Assembly (NCBI RefSeq): GCF_900111445.1
Contig: NZ_FOHE01000024.1
Coordinates: forward strand, 1 to 49,205
Origin: Oceanobacillus limi
GTDB taxonomy: Bacteria; Bacillota; Bacilli; Bacillales; Amphibacillaceae
Direction of reading: 5' to 3'
DNA length: 49,205 nucleotides
Below, piece after piece: positions 1 through 11,629 of the stretch (positions are counted from its first letter, which is position 1; each line of letters begins with the position of its first letter). Position numbers and translations under genes: made by a program. The notes beneath the pieces were generated by a model. That model searched no databases and had not been told where the DNA came from. It was given only the letters and a program-made list of their open reading frames with translations.

Positions 1-212
1 GTCCGAAGACCCCGCACAGATGCGCCTACGTCTACTAGTAAATCTTCGAAGCTAATTCCTCGGCGCAAGGGAACAAAGAAGCATATTCAAGTAGTTCCCT
101 GGCTGAGGCCATGCCCGCGGAAAGCGTAGCATTCTGCCGTAGTGGTATTCTAAAACTACATCCATTAGTAATGGGAAGTCAAAACAAAATGTTACGTCGC
201 ATTATATACGTA
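1..212. repeat. Composite palindromic repeat, copy R1 (right part only)
   Basis: This is the right-hand part of a repeat cut by the window start. Positions 9-110 carry loop module X, also present in copies R2 and R3. It is followed by the right hairpin arm (CCGCGGAAAGCGTAGC and GCATTCTGCC, 115-138). The stretch ends near 191-212 with a terminal sequence whose complement reads ACGTATATAATGCGACGTAA, matching the left end of copy R4. Inside module X, AGGGAAC and GTTCCCT can pair. No protein-coding potential is convincing. It lies just beyond the ksgA terminator. Confidence 0.8.
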
Positions 213-245
213 ATACGCAATAAAGTAACATAACGCTTTACAATG

Positions 246-273
246 AAAAATCCGAGCTAAATTAGCTCGGATC
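246..273 (-). terminator. Rho-independent terminator after ksgA
   Basis: On the minus strand ATCCGAGCTAA and TTAGCTCGGAT form a strong stem followed by a T run, about 33 bases past the ksgA stop. Confidence 0.9.
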
Positions 274-305
274 TTCTGCATGTAGAACGCTTTAGTCCCT
301 ATCTA

Positions 306-1753
<1,448 letters not shown>

Positions 1754-1861
1754 GTTACTTTCCTCACTTTTTTTAATCACTGACTTATTTTATCTCATTT
1801 TATTTTTATATAATAGGTTGAACCGTCATATGACCTTCAATTAGTAATCTACCCAAAAAAT

Positions 1862-1893
1862 AATGCTCTCCCCATTATACATGGGAAGAGCAT
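1862..1893 (-). terminator. Rho-independent terminator after yabE
   Basis: On the minus strand ATGCTCTTCCCA pairs with TGGGGAGAGCAT and is followed by ATTTTTT. It separates yabE from rnmV-ksgA, which therefore need their own promoter between about 1781 and 1860. Confidence 0.85.
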
Positions 1894-1905
1894 ACATTTC
1901 ATATC

Positions 1906-3105
1906 TTAATCTAATATTTTCACTTTAACCTTGCGAACGCCCCATTTATAGGCTTCTGATTTGGTAGGGACATGAATATCAATTCGATTACCTTGAATAT
2001 GACCACCAGTATCTCCAGCGATTGCTTCTCCGTAACCTTCGACCCATACCTTTGACCCAAGTGGAATCACATTTTTATCCACAGCAATAACCTTTTTATT
2101 AGGATTTGCTTTTAAGTTTATACCTGTAGAAGTATAGCCAGAGCAACCACTACAACTTGCTGTATAGGCACTTGCAGTCATTGTAAACTCTTTTCCATTA
2201 CCTGATGGCTTAGAACCTGAGGATAATGTAGAAAGATTCTGCTTTGGCTCTTTTGTTCCTATTGCAACAATTCGGTTTTCACTTTCTTGTTTTACTTCCT
2301 CGTCTATTTGTTCACGTTCAACTTCTTCGCCATTTTCATACGTTACTTCATAGGTTTTTACAAGTTGACCGTCTTTTCCTTGTGCAAGCACTTCTTTTTT
2401 TCCTTTTTCAAGGCTCTTATCTTCTTTTGTTTCTGTTTTGAACGCAATAGACTCTTCAACTTTTTCTGTCTTGGTTTCTACACGTACAATTGTAACCGTT
2501 GTATCTTCTTTTACATCTTCCTTGATTTCGGGTTTCACTTTATCTTGATCTTCAAGCGTAATATCATTAGATGTTAATAATTCCTCTATCGTGCCGCCTG
2601 TAGACCAAATTTGTTTCTCTTCCCCGCCATCATTTACAGTTACTTGAAACGCCTGATTTACTTCTAATTGTAATCCTTCGACGATTTCTTCATCTTCGCT
2701 ATGTGAAATTTCGTCACGATCTGAAAAAGAAAGATGATGATCTTTCAAGAATTCACCAATTGTATCAGCAACAGTATAAAATTCTTCTTCTTCCCCATCA
2801 ATCGTAACTAGAACTTGTTTAGCAGATTTATATTCTATTTCCATACCGCTTTCGATTCCTGTGTCCATTGCGTGTGACAATGCATCATATTCTCCAACAG
2901 TAATATCTACTTCATCAAGCAGTTCTTCTACAGTATCAGCGTGTGTCTTAACTGATTCTTTTTCACCATCATTTAGTACCGTCACATTTGTCTTCGTAGC
3001 TTCATATAGTACTAATGAAGAGAATGCGACAAGAACCAGCAAACCGATACTTGAAATAACCAGCTTCATTTTCGAGGCCGGCAATAGCTTTGAAAAATTT
3101 CGCAT
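1906..3105 (-). CDS. yabE: YabE-type cell-wall protein (DUF348 repeats, G5, 3D domain)
   Basis: This 399-residue secreted or membrane-anchored protein resembles resuscitation-promoting-factor-like autolysins of Firmicutes and probably cuts peptidoglycan. A hydrophobic segment at about residues 13-34 is a signal anchor. Three DUF348 repeats follow (about 38-80, 95-135 and 150-190), then a G5 domain (about 210-285). A low-complexity linker rich in Ser and Gly leads to a C-terminal 3D domain (about 308-399) with the aspartate motif DTGGHIQGNRIDIHV. The ATG follows AAAGGAGG. A strong promoter and a palindrome lie upstream. The B. subtilis YabE is somewhat longer but has the same plan. The enzymatic role is inferred from the family. 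Confidence 0.93.
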   Translation of the reverse strand: MRNFSKLLPASKMKLVISSIGLLVLVAFSSLVLYEATKTNVTVLNDGEKESVKTHADTVEELLDEVDITVGEYDALSHAMDTGIESGMEIEYKSAKQVLVTIDGEEEEFYTVADTIGEFLKDHHLSFSDRDEISHSEDEEIVEGLQLEVNQAFQVTVNDGGEEKQIWSTGGTIEELLTSNDITLEDQDKVKPEIKEDVKEDTTVTIVRVETKTEKVEESIAFKTETKEDKSLEKGKKEVLAQGKDGQLVKTYEVTYENGEEVEREQIDEEVKQESENRIVAIGTKEPKQNLSTLSSGSKPSGNGKEFTMTASAYTASCSGCSGYTSTGINLKANPNKKVIAVDKNVIPLGSKVWVEGYGEAIAGDTGGHIQGNRIDIHVPTKSEAYKWGVRKVKVKILD

Positions 3106-3120
3106 GCTACATGCCTCCTT

Positions 3121-3161
3121 TAATCGAATTCGATTATATAAACAGTAATATGCAAAGTCAA
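3121..3161 (-). promoter_or_regulatory. yabE promoter with overlapping perfect palindrome
   Basis: On the minus strand TTGACT (3156-3161) and TATAAT (3133-3138) are 17 bp apart, a near-consensus housekeeping promoter. The sequence at 3121-3136, TAATCGAATTCGATTA, is a perfect 16-bp palindrome that covers the end of the -10 box and the expected start site, so it could be an operator. No regulator is identified. Confidence 0.7.
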
Positions 3162-3263
3162 AGTATATACGATTACGTTTGTTTTACAATTAGGTTACAA
3201 ATGGACAATCCTATATCTCTAAGCATTGGTATGAAAGGGATTGTTCGTGTTAAAATTCCGCAT

Positions 3264-3299
3264 AAAAAAAGACTAGCTTTTGAGCTAATCTTCTTTTTT
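3264..3299 (-). terminator. Terminator after tatD (possibly bidirectional)
   Basis: AAGATTAGCT and AGCTAGTCTT pair on the minus strand, followed by TTTTTTT, 40 bases past the tatD stop. The plus strand also has a T run. Confidence 0.85.
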
Positions 3300-3338
3300 G
3301 TATGAAATTCCCATGAAAAAATATCCAGTTTAATGTAT

Positions 3339-4112
3339 TTATTTTGCTTGGATTCCAAATAAAGTAAATGCATTCTTTGTCGTGATTTCACTAATTTCAT
3401 CGATTGGCATTTCCCTTATTTCTGCAATCTTTTCTGCTACTAATTTAACATAAGCTGGTTCATTTCTTTTTCCACGATTCGGGTGTGGTGCTAAAAACGG
3501 AGCATCCGTTTCAACTAATAAGCGATCTAAGGGAACTTGTGCAGCAACTTCCTTAGGTAATGGTGCATTTTTAAATGTAACTGGCCCACCAAGGGATATA
3601 TAAAAGTTCATATCAAGACAAGCTTGCACGTAGCGAACAGAGTCATTATAACAATGCATTATTCCTCCAACTTCATTCGCATCTTCTTCCTGTAAAATTT
3701 CTATTATATCTTCTGTTGCTTCACGATTATGAATGATAATTGGCATCTTTACTTTTTTTGCTAACTGAATTTGTTTACGAAAAACTTCTTTTTGAATATC
3801 TTTTGGTGACTTATCCCAGTGATAATCAAGCCCCATTTCTCCAATTGCAACAACTTTTGGATGAGAAGATAATTCTTCAATCCACGTTAAATCCTCATCC
3901 GTCATATCAACTGCATCTACTGGGTGCCAACCAACCGCAGCATAGATTGTATCATATTTTTCTGCAATTTCTATTGCTAATGGAATGGTTTCTCGATCAA
4001 AGCCCACAACAACCATATAGTTAACGCCTGAATCAAAAGCACGTTGAATAACTTCATCTCTATCATCCATAAATTGCCTTGCATTAACATGTACATGTGT
4101 ATCAATTAACAT
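3339..4112 (-). CDS. tatD: TatD family metal-dependent hydrolase/DNase
   Basis: This 257-residue TIM-barrel metallohydrolase belongs to the TatD family (YabD in B. subtilis), whose members show 3'-5' DNA exonuclease activity. Metal-binding motifs are in family order: DTHVHVN at residues 4-10 (usually DxHxH), AIGEMGLDYHWD (about 90-101) with the bridging Glu, IIHNREA, GGIMHCYN and LVETDAPFLAPHP. The length is normal. The ATG follows GGAGG. It lies just downstream of metS, as in B. subtilis, with a probable terminator between them. The biological substrate in Bacillaceae is not settled. Confidence 0.95.
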   Translation of the reverse strand: MLIDTHVHVNARQFMDDRDEVIQRAFDSGVNYMVVVGFDRETIPLAIEIAEKYDTIYAAVGWHPVDAVDMTDEDLTWIEELSSHPKVVAIGEMGLDYHWDKSPKDIQKEVFRKQIQLAKKVKMPIIIHNREATEDIIEILQEEDANEVGGIMHCYNDSVRYVQACLDMNFYISLGGPVTFKNAPLPKEVAAQVPLDRLLVETDAPFLAPHPNRGKRNEPAYVKLVAEKIAEIREMPIDEISEITTKNAFTLFGIQAK

Positions 4113-4130
4113 ATTATTTAACCTCCAAAA

Positions 4131-4170
4131 GAAAAGGTCAGCCCCTACATTAGTAGAAAGCAGACCCTTT
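4131..4170 (-). terminator. Probable terminator between metS and tatD
   Basis: On the minus strand GAAAAGGGTC pairs with GACCTTTTC, with a bulge and a long loop, and is followed by TTTTCTTTT. The stem is imperfect, so partial read-through into tatD is possible. Confidence 0.5.
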
Positions 4171-4176
4171 TCCGTT

Positions 4177-6147
<1,971 letters not shown>

Positions 6148-6253
6148 TCAATCACCTTTCGAATTATTCATTCTTCTATTGTAGCGATTTTATCATAACA
6201 TTTCCATTATGGAACAACAGAATTTCTTATCATTATAAACAAATAAATTCAAA

Positions 6254-6282
6254 TTTATATTAAAAAAGTGGTTTAATATAAA
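6254..6282. repeat. Perfect inverted repeat in the metS-abrB intergenic region
   Basis: TTTATATTAAA and TTTAATATAAA are an exact 11-bp inverted pair around a 7-base loop, about 70 bp upstream of the abrB -35 box. The 6136-6438 gap otherwise holds AT-rich DNA and the abrB control region. AbrB binds AT-rich curved DNA and represses itself, so this may be part of an operator, but that is inference. Confidence 0.6.
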
Positions 6283-6350
6283 AATAATAGGGTATATGTT
6301 AATCAATAAATAAAATTTTTCCATTATTTTTTGTTTTTTACAAAAATTTA

Positions 6351-6379
6351 TTGACAGTAATGGGGAACGTTGGTATTAT
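6351..6379 (+). promoter_or_regulatory. abrB promoter
   Basis: TTGACA (6351-6356) and TATTAT (6374-6379) are spaced by exactly 17 bp, a strong housekeeping promoter. Transcription should begin near 6386. Confidence 0.88.
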
Positions 6380-6390
6380 ATTTGTTAGAA

Positions 6391-6410
6391 GTTGTCGGAA
6401 ATTGACGAAA
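6391..6410 (+). promoter_or_regulatory. Tandem Spo0A boxes over the abrB start site
   Basis: TTGTCGGAA (6392-6400) and TTGACGAAA (6402-6410) are two adjacent matches to the Spo0A box just after the expected transcription start. The B. subtilis abrB promoter has the same tandem arrangement, through which Spo0A-P shuts abrB off at sporulation. Conserved regulation is inferred from the sequence. Confidence 0.75.
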
Positions 6411-6438
6411 AATGTTATTCGGAAGAGGGGGAAGTAAG

Positions 6439-6720
6439 ATGAAGTCTACTGGAATTGTAAGAAAAGTTGATGAGTTAGGTCGCGTAGTTATTCCAATTGA
6501 GTTACGCCGAACACTTGATATTAACATTAAAGATCCGTTAGAGATTTATGTTGATAATGATAGAGTAGTACTGAAAAAATACCAACCAAATATGTCTTGC
6601 CATATAACGGGAGAGACATCCGATGAAAATATCACTCTAGCAAATGGTAAACTAGTTCTTAGTCCTGAAGGTGCAAAAGCATTGGTTAAGGAAATAGAAT
6701 CCAATTTCGAAGTGAAGTAG
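6439..6720 (+). CDS. abrB: Transition-state regulator AbrB
   Basis: This 93-residue DNA-binding protein represses stationary-phase and sporulation genes during growth. The N-terminal swapped-hairpin domain (MKSTGIVRKVDELGRVVIPI) is nearly identical to B. subtilis AbrB. The C-terminal multimerisation domain contains GKLVLSPEGAKALVKEI. The ATG at 6439 is preceded by AGAGGGGGA; an in-frame ATG at 6412 lies before the ribosome site and too close to the promoter. It stands alone on the plus strand, diverging from metS, and ends in a shared terminator. Confidence 0.97.
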   Translation: MKSTGIVRKVDELGRVVIPIELRRTLDINIKDPLEIYVDNDRVVLKKYQPNMSCHITGETSDENITLANGKLVLSPEGAKALVKEIESNFEVK

Positions 6721-6775
6721 TAAAACAGCACCACTCGTTTAGAGAAGTATAAAACAGATACTTTCCTACTTCACG

Positions 6776-6808
6776 AAAAAGAGCTGACATTTTTTGTCAG
6801 CTCTTTTT
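6776..6808. terminator. Bidirectional terminator between abrB and rsmI
   Basis: AAAAAGAGCTGACA and TGTCAGCTCTTTTT form a perfect stem with T runs on both strands. It serves abrB (plus) and rsmI (minus, stop at 6809). Confidence 0.93.
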
Positions 6809-7681
6809 CTATTCAATATGATACGCTTGATAAACTTCGCGCTTAGGTAGATGCCGTTCTTTTGCCACTTTCTTGATCGCATCTTTACTTGATATCGACT
6901 CTTCATTCATATAGTAATGAATATGGTCAACAATGGATATACTTTCCCACCAATTATTACTTTCTTCAGATTCAACATCAGTACTACCCTCTACAACAAT
7001 AACGAATTCCCCTTTTAAATTTGTATCGTTTGCCCAGGATTCTACTTCTTCTGCCGTACCACGAATATATTCCTCAAATCTCTTTGTTAATTCTCTAGCA
7101 ATACTGATCCTTCGGTTACCAAGTTGATCTTTTAATGCTTTTAGTGTTTCTTTTAATCGATATGGTGACTCATAAAAAAGTAGGGTTGCCTGCATCGATT
7201 TCAACCTGTTTAATTCCTTTTCTTTATCCTTTTTCTTTCTTGGAAGAAAACCATAAAAGTAAAATTCTGTAGATGGAAGTCCAGATCCTACTAATGCAGC
7301 TAAAGCAGCATTTGCCCCTGGTAAAACAATAACTGGAAGATCTGCTGCGATAATTGCTTGTACCAACTCATAACCTGGATCAGATATAGCCGGCATACCA
7401 GCATCACTTACAACGGCAATGGATTCCCCTCTTTTTATCTTTTCAAGAAGTTGGTTCTCTCGTTCCATTTTATTATGTTCATGATAGCTAATTAAAGGGG
7501 TGGTAATCTCAAAATGATTCAGTAGTTTCTTTGTGTTTCTCGTATCCTCCGCAGCAATTATAGATGCGGTCTTTAACACTGTTAACGCTCGATATGTAAT
7601 ATCCTCGAGATTTCCAATAGGGGTAGGTACTACATACAATGCACCATTTTCATCTTGATCAAAGCTCTTTTGAATGTTCAT
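6809..7681 (-). CDS. rsmI: 16S rRNA 2'-O-ribose C1402 methyltransferase RsmI
   Basis: RsmI adds the 2'-O-methyl group to C1402 of 16S rRNA in the decoding centre. The 290-residue tetrapyrrole-methylase-fold protein shows LYVVPTPIGNLEDIT at about 16-30. The SAM-binding segments AAEDTRNTKKLL, VVSDAGMPAISDPG and VLPGANAALAALVGSGLP follow, then FYGFLPRKKK. The start overlaps the end of yazA by about 23 bases, indicating coupling. In B. subtilis the orthologue is YabC. The C-terminal helical tail is family-typical. Confidence 0.96.
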   Translation of the reverse strand: MNIQKSFDQDENGALYVVPTPIGNLEDITYRALTVLKTASIIAAEDTRNTKKLLNHFEITTPLISYHEHNKMERENQLLEKIKRGESIAVVSDAGMPAISDPGYELVQAIIAADLPVIVLPGANAALAALVGSGLPSTEFYFYGFLPRKKKDKEKELNRLKSMQATLLFYESPYRLKETLKALKDQLGNRRISIARELTKRFEEYIRGTAEEVESWANDTNLKGEFVIVVEGSTDVESEESNNWWESISIVDHIHYYMNEESISSKDAIKKVAKERHLPKREVYQAYHIE

Positions 7682-7952
7682 TTTTCATAACCTCTTTTAA
7701 TGTATCGCGAATTAATTGGAATTTTCCCTTACGAGTAAGTTGTTTTATTTCATACTCCCGCTGCATGGCATTTTCTTTTGTTGGAAACTTTTCTACAAAC
7801 ACAACCTGAAAAGGCCCTCTTCCCCGCGTGTACTTAGCCCCTTTTCCACTGTCATGCATTTTAAGGCGATGTTCAAGGTCATTCGTATAGCCTGTATATA
7901 ACGTATTATCGTTACATTTTAAAATATATACTGTATGTTCAAGCTCATCCAT
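7659..7952 (-). CDS. yazA: GIY-YIG domain protein YazA
   Basis: This 97-residue single-domain GIY-YIG nuclease-fold protein of the UPF0213/SLX1-like group has no settled role. The core reads [39 protein letters not shown], with the GIY and YIG equivalents at VYIL and LYTGYT, the catalytic Arg, and the following YTRGR. A Glu near EYEIKQL completes the site. The ATG at 7952 is preceded by AAAGGAG and matches family length; a longer frame to 7988 lies inside trmN6. It overlaps trmN6 by 8 bases and rsmI by 23, so the three form a tight unit. Confidence 0.92.
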   Translation of the reverse strand: MDELEHTVYILKCNDNTLYTGYTNDLEHRLKMHDSGKGAKYTRGRGPFQVVFVEKFPTKENAMQREYEIKQLTRKGKFQLIRDTLKEVMKNEHSKEL

Positions 7953-8685
7953 AAATAATCTCCTTTGCTTCCTTTGTATAGGTACCATCTTCTTGATAGA
8001 TATAAAGTGGTGGTAATATTGTTAAATCCGCTTTTCCATCACGTATTCCTTCGATTAACAACATCGTAGCTTCTTTCCCCTCTTTCGAATAAACGAGCTG
8101 CATTCGTTTTGGTTCCAGATTATACTTTCGAAAAGTCGTTAAAATATCCACAAGCCTTCCTGGACGATGAACCATTGCCACCTTTCCTCCAGGCCGAACA
8201 TGTAATTTACAAGCCCTTACGACATCATCTAATGTGCAATAAACTTCATGACGCGCTATTGTTAAATATTCATTCTTATTATATTCATTTTTGGACGGTG
8301 TTTTAAAGTATGGCGGGTTACAAGTGACTACATCAAAATTGCTATGCCCAAGCTCGGATTGCATTTCTTTTAAGTCTCCTTGAATCATTTTAATTTGATT
8401 TTCTAGGTGGTTTAATCCGACACTACGGCGAGCCATATCAATAATCCGTTCTTGGATTTCTACTCCTGTAATCAAGGCGTTCGTTCTTCTAGAAAGCAGT
8501 AATGGAATCGCACCATTTCCAGAGCATAAATCTAAAATATTTCCCTTTCTTATTGGAACATAAGTAAAATTGGATAATAAAACGGCATCCATCGAAAAGG
8601 AAAAAGCAGTAGGGCTTTGAATAATTTGTAAGCTCTCATCTGCAACTAAATAATCCAATCGTTCATCATCAAATAATTCTACCAT
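7945..8685 (-). CDS. trmN6: tRNA1(Val) adenine-37 N6-methyltransferase family protein TrmN6 (YabB)
   Basis: This 246-residue Rossmann-fold methyltransferase matches the TrmN6/YfiC family that makes N6-methyladenosine at position 37 of tRNA-Val. The SAM loop is [16 protein letters not shown] (about 50-65) and the catalytic NPPY motif is CNPPYFKTP (about 125). Its position between yabA and yazA is the same as yabB in B. subtilis. Exact tRNA specificity is inferred from the family. It starts with ATG at 8685 just after a hairpin terminator. Confidence 0.9.
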   Translation of the reverse strand: MVELFDDERLDYLVADESLQIIQSPTAFSFSMDAVLLSNFTYVPIRKGNILDLCSGNGAIPLLLSRRTNALITGVEIQERIIDMARRSVGLNHLENQIKMIQGDLKEMQSELGHSNFDVVTCNPPYFKTPSKNEYNKNEYLTIARHEVYCTLDDVVRACKLHVRPGGKVAMVHRPGRLVDILTTFRKYNLEPKRMQLVYSKEGKEATMLLIEGIRDGKADLTILPPLYIYQEDGTYTKEAKEIIYG

Positions 8686-8707
8686 GATAAGATCCTTTCA
8701 TTACTAT

Positions 8708-8746
8708 ATAAGAAAAGCTGCCTCGTATCTTATGATACGCAGACAG
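8708..8746 (-). terminator. Terminator between yabA and trmN6
   Basis: On the minus strand GCTGTCTGCGTATC pairs with GATACGAGGCAGC, with small mismatches, and is followed by TTTTCTT. Confidence 0.8.
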
Positions 8747-8752
8747 CATCCA

Positions 8753-9115
8753 TTATACTTTATTTTTTTTACTTAGAAAATCTAGACAAAACATACAATC
8801 ATCATTTTGCCTTGGACTACCAAATTCTAAATTACATATATGAAAGCCCTCTTCATAAATTCTTGCTAAATTATCGTATCCCTCTCCTGGTACTTCCCTT
8901 GAAGGACTATTTTCTAAATTCGCTTTTTTTTCGTCATCTTCTTTTTCATCCGTACGTTCCATACGACTTCGCAAATGATGATTCTCCATTTCAAGGCGAT
9001 GATTTTCCTCTAAGAGCTCACTCAATTTCCCTTTCAAGTCACCAAGTTGCTCATACAATTCACCTATTTGTTTTTCCATATCGGATACTTGGTCAAATAT
9101 TTGTCTTTTATTCAT
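8753..9115 (-). CDS. yabA: Replication initiation control protein YabA
   Basis: YabA restrains initiation by binding both DnaA and the sliding clamp DnaN. The 120 residues show an N-terminal leucine-rich coiled coil (about 5-60) for tetramerisation and a charged linker. The C-terminal zinc-binding domain shows HICNLEFG and [10 protein letters not shown], giving one His and three Cys ligands. The length is normal. Its place next to holB and ricT is conserved, and both of its partners, dnaA and dnaN, are encoded in this window. Confidence 0.96.
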   Translation of the reverse strand: MNKRQIFDQVSDMEKQIGELYEQLGDLKGKLSELLEENHRLEMENHHLRSRMERTDEKEDDEKKANLENSPSREVPGEGYDNLARIYEEGFHICNLEFGSPRQNDDCMFCLDFLSKKNKV

Positions 9116-9127
9116 GCTACCACTCCA

Positions 9128-9955
9128 TTATTTTTGGCCCTGAGCTGTAACAATTCCTTCTTCGATGAGTTCATCCAAAGTATATTCAATAACACGTTCT
9201 TTTTCTGGAATTTCGATTTGAATGACGCGATCAAGAATATTTAAACCAACTACTTGACCTCGGCCATACGGTGTTTTTACCCTTTCTCCCAAATCAGGTA
9301 GATCACGTTTGGCTTCTTCATAATCATCATTCTCATACTTTAAACAGCACATTAAACGACCACATAAACCAGAAATCTTTGCTGGATTTAACGATAGATT
9401 TTGATCTTTTGCCATTTTAATAGATACTGGTTCGAAATCACCTAAAAATGTGGAGCAGCAAAGCATCCTACCACAAGGTCCAATTCCACCTAACATTTTT
9501 GCTTCATCACGGACACCAATTTGGCGGAGTTCAATTCTTGTTTTAAATAAAGCCGCTAAATCCTTAACTAGATTACGAAAATCAACGCGACCGTCAGCTG
9601 TAAAATAAAAAATAATCTTATTACGATCAAATGTATATTCCACATCAACTAAATTCATATCTAACTTATGCTCTACAACCTTTTCCGTACATGTATGAAA
9701 AGCTTTTTCTGCATACTCTTTATTTTCTACGACAGTAATCTTATCTTTATCCGTAGCTTTTCGTATTACTTTTTTAAGTGGTAGAACGACATCTTCTTCA
9801 TCTACCTGCTTATTGGTTATAACTACTTTACCAAACTCAATCCCGCGAACTGTTTCCACAATAACATAACTATCTAGTTCTATTTCATGTTCATCAGGAT
9901 CAAAATAATATATTTTACCCGCTTTTTTAAAGCGAACACCTATTACTTCTACCAC
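9128..9955 (-). CDS. ricT: RicT (YaaT), PSP1-domain regulator of RNA maturation and sporulation
   Basis: In B. subtilis RicT forms the RicAFT (Y) complex with YmcA and YlbF; it carries Fe-S clusters, guides RNase Y processing and promotes Spo0A phosphorylation. The PSP1 core includes GVRFKKAGKIYYFDP and the central domain IGVRDEAKMLGGIGPCGR. Conserved cysteines appear as CGRMLCCSTFLG and GLCGRLMCCLKYE. I choose the GTG at 9955: AGAGGTG lies at the right distance and the product has 275 residues. A GTG at 9964 overlaps the holB stop but has no ribosome site of its own. It sits between holB and yabA as in B. subtilis. Confidence 0.93.
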   Translation of the reverse strand: MVEVIGVRFKKAGKIYYFDPDEHEIELDSYVIVETVRGIEFGKVVITNKQVDEEDVVLPLKKVIRKATDKDKITVVENKEYAEKAFHTCTEKVVEHKLDMNLVDVEYTFDRNKIIFYFTADGRVDFRNLVKDLAALFKTRIELRQIGVRDEAKMLGGIGPCGRMLCCSTFLGDFEPVSIKMAKDQNLSLNPAKISGLCGRLMCCLKYENDDYEEAKRDLPDLGERVKTPYGRGQVVGLNILDRVIQIEIPEKERVIEYTLDELIEEGIVTAQGQK

Positions 9956-9960
9956 ATATA

Positions 9961-10950
9961 TCACCTCTGAATTTGAAGTGTCAACTGTTCCATTACTAAA
10001 GTAGGATGGACATTTTGCTTCAATTTTTGCTTCGCTTGTAATAGGTAATGTAAGATCGACACAAGCTTTTCTTGTGAGAAATACATCCCTAATCGCTCAA
10101 GCCGCTCTTCCCCAGGACTAAAAACTACTAACTTGTCTTCCGTCCCAATATGAAAATATAATATATCTTTAAAAGCGAGCAATAATAAATCTAATCCTTG
10201 CTCCTGCTCTTTACGTTCTTTAAAATTAGTAACCCAATGATTATGGATAAATAGATAAGCATCGTCGGGTTGGTTAACAAATGCTTCTATCAATTGTACC
10301 ATTAATTTTCTCGCTGTTGCAAACCACTCATCTTCATTCCAAGCCATTGCTTCATCAAAATTATTGGTTAATGCACTTAGTACTTTCGCACTCTTTTCTT
10401 GTACGCCAGCTTCTACTAGTTGAGACTGAAAATGGTCTGAGTTTAAAGGTTGAAGATCGATAACCTGACACCTCGAACGGATGGTTGGAATAATCGACTG
10501 ACTATTTTCAGTTAGCATGATTGCAGTAGTTTTTTTACTTGGTTCTTCCAGAAACTTTAATATACGGTTGGCTGCATTTAATGTTAGCGTGTCAGCACCA
10601 GTTATAATGTATACCTTTTGATTCGATTCCAATCCAGAATATGTGAATTCTTTTTGTAAATTTCGAATCTGCTCAATTTTAATGGATTGTCCATCAGGTT
10701 CTATCCAGTGCACATCCGGATGATTCCCAGAATCTATCCTTTTACATGCATTACAAGTATGGCATGGTTCGACACCTTGTTTGTTATCACAAAATAATCC
10801 CTTTGCAAGTAATCGAGCAATACCTTGCTTTCCTGTTCCACGTTCTCCTTGTAACAAATAGGCGTGAGAAATGCGGCCTTTTTTCATACTATTTATTATA
10901 ATTTTACTTGCTAGAGGTTGCACTTCTGCTACATCCGACCACGTCTTCAT
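9961..10950 (-). CDS. holB: DNA polymerase III delta' subunit HolB
   Basis: Delta' is the stator subunit of the clamp loader and works with DnaX and HolA to load DnaN. The P-loop-like segment GERGTGKQ and a four-Cys zinc module (CDNKQGVEPCHTCNACKR) are visible. The conserved SRC motif appears as IRSRCQV. The ATG at 10950 is favoured because AGGATGG lies 5-6 bases upstream; an ATG at 10957-10959 would be three residues longer without a ribosome site. About 329 residues is normal. Its stop overlaps the ricT start region. Confidence 0.94.
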   Translation of the reverse strand: MKTWSDVAEVQPLASKIIINSMKKGRISHAYLLQGERGTGKQGIARLLAKGLFCDNKQGVEPCHTCNACKRIDSGNHPDVHWIEPDGQSIKIEQIRNLQKEFTYSGLESNQKVYIITGADTLTLNAANRILKFLEEPSKKTTAIMLTENSQSIIPTIRSRCQVIDLQPLNSDHFQSQLVEAGVQEKSAKVLSALTNNFDEAMAWNEDEWFATARKLMVQLIEAFVNQPDDAYLFIHNHWVTNFKERKEQEQGLDLLLLAFKDILYFHIGTEDKLVVFSPGEERLERLGMYFSQEKLVSILHYLLQAKQKLKQNVHPTLVMEQLTLQIQR

Positions 10951-11122
10951 ATCAACCATCCTATTTACATTTAATTCCTATACTAGTTAAAAAGGAAAAC
11001 TTCACATCAATTCTTGCCATTGCGCACAACGTAAAAAGACGAGCTTCCCTTCCTTAGTTATTTTTATAAAAGTTTGAGTGAAAGCTTCTAACCGCCTTAT
11101 CAAATATGGTATAACTACCTCA

Positions 11123-11557
11123 TTACGTATATAAATTAATCAGTAAACCTTTTATTTCTCCGATTAGTCCTAATAGGTCTACTGTCTTTTTTTCTTGATT
11201 CATTATTTCTTCTGTTAAATCCATTAATTTTTCATCAATTACTTCTACTAAAGTTAGATTACGGCTACCGCCAGTAAAACTAAAGCTTTGAGATTTCTTT
11301 AAATCAATTCCACTAGATACTGCTTCTTTTAAAAAACCTTTTACTAATCGTTTAAATTTCACTAGATCCTTAAAGGATCGGTATCTGGCTAATTTGTTTC
11401 CTTGTAAAGTAATATCTTGCATTAACTTCTGAAGCTCGGATTGCTGTAACTTTTGAGTTTGGGACTGAACAATTGCATCAAAGGATTGCTTTCCTTCCAC
11501 ATTGGTCTGGATATTTTTGTTTGCAACTTGAGTCCGCATTTCTTGACTGATTTTCAC
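11123..11557 (-). CDS. yaaR: YaaR family protein (DUF327)
   Basis: This 144-residue, mostly helical, charged protein matches the conserved Firmicutes YaaR family, whose function is unknown. The C-terminal half carries the family-typical stretch YRSFKDLVKFKRLVKGFLKEA, then a long amphipathic helix ending in LLGLIGEIKGLLINLY. It starts with GTG at 11557 after AGGGGG. In B. subtilis it is adjacent to darA (yaaQ); here a roughly 560-bp palindromic repeat separates them. Confidence 0.9.
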   Translation of the reverse strand: MKISQEMRTQVANKNIQTNVEGKQSFDAIVQSQTQKLQQSELQKLMQDITLQGNKLARYRSFKDLVKFKRLVKGFLKEAVSSGIDLKKSQSFSFTGGSRNLTLVEVIDEKLMDLTEEIMNQEKKTVDLLGLIGEIKGLLINLYT

Positions 11558-11629
11558 TGCTCAGCCCCCTATCTATATAAATAATCATATATCTTACTGT
11601 TCATTTCGTTGGTTCAAGTGATGTGTAGT

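Noticed and set aside
2861-3148. 95-codon frame opposite the yabE N-terminus
   Set aside because: Shadow of yabE; serine-rich antisense of an acidic coding region, with no ribosome site.
6412-6438. Upstream in-frame ATG for abrB
   Set aside because: It precedes the GGGGGA ribosome site and would add nine residues absent from AbrB proteins.
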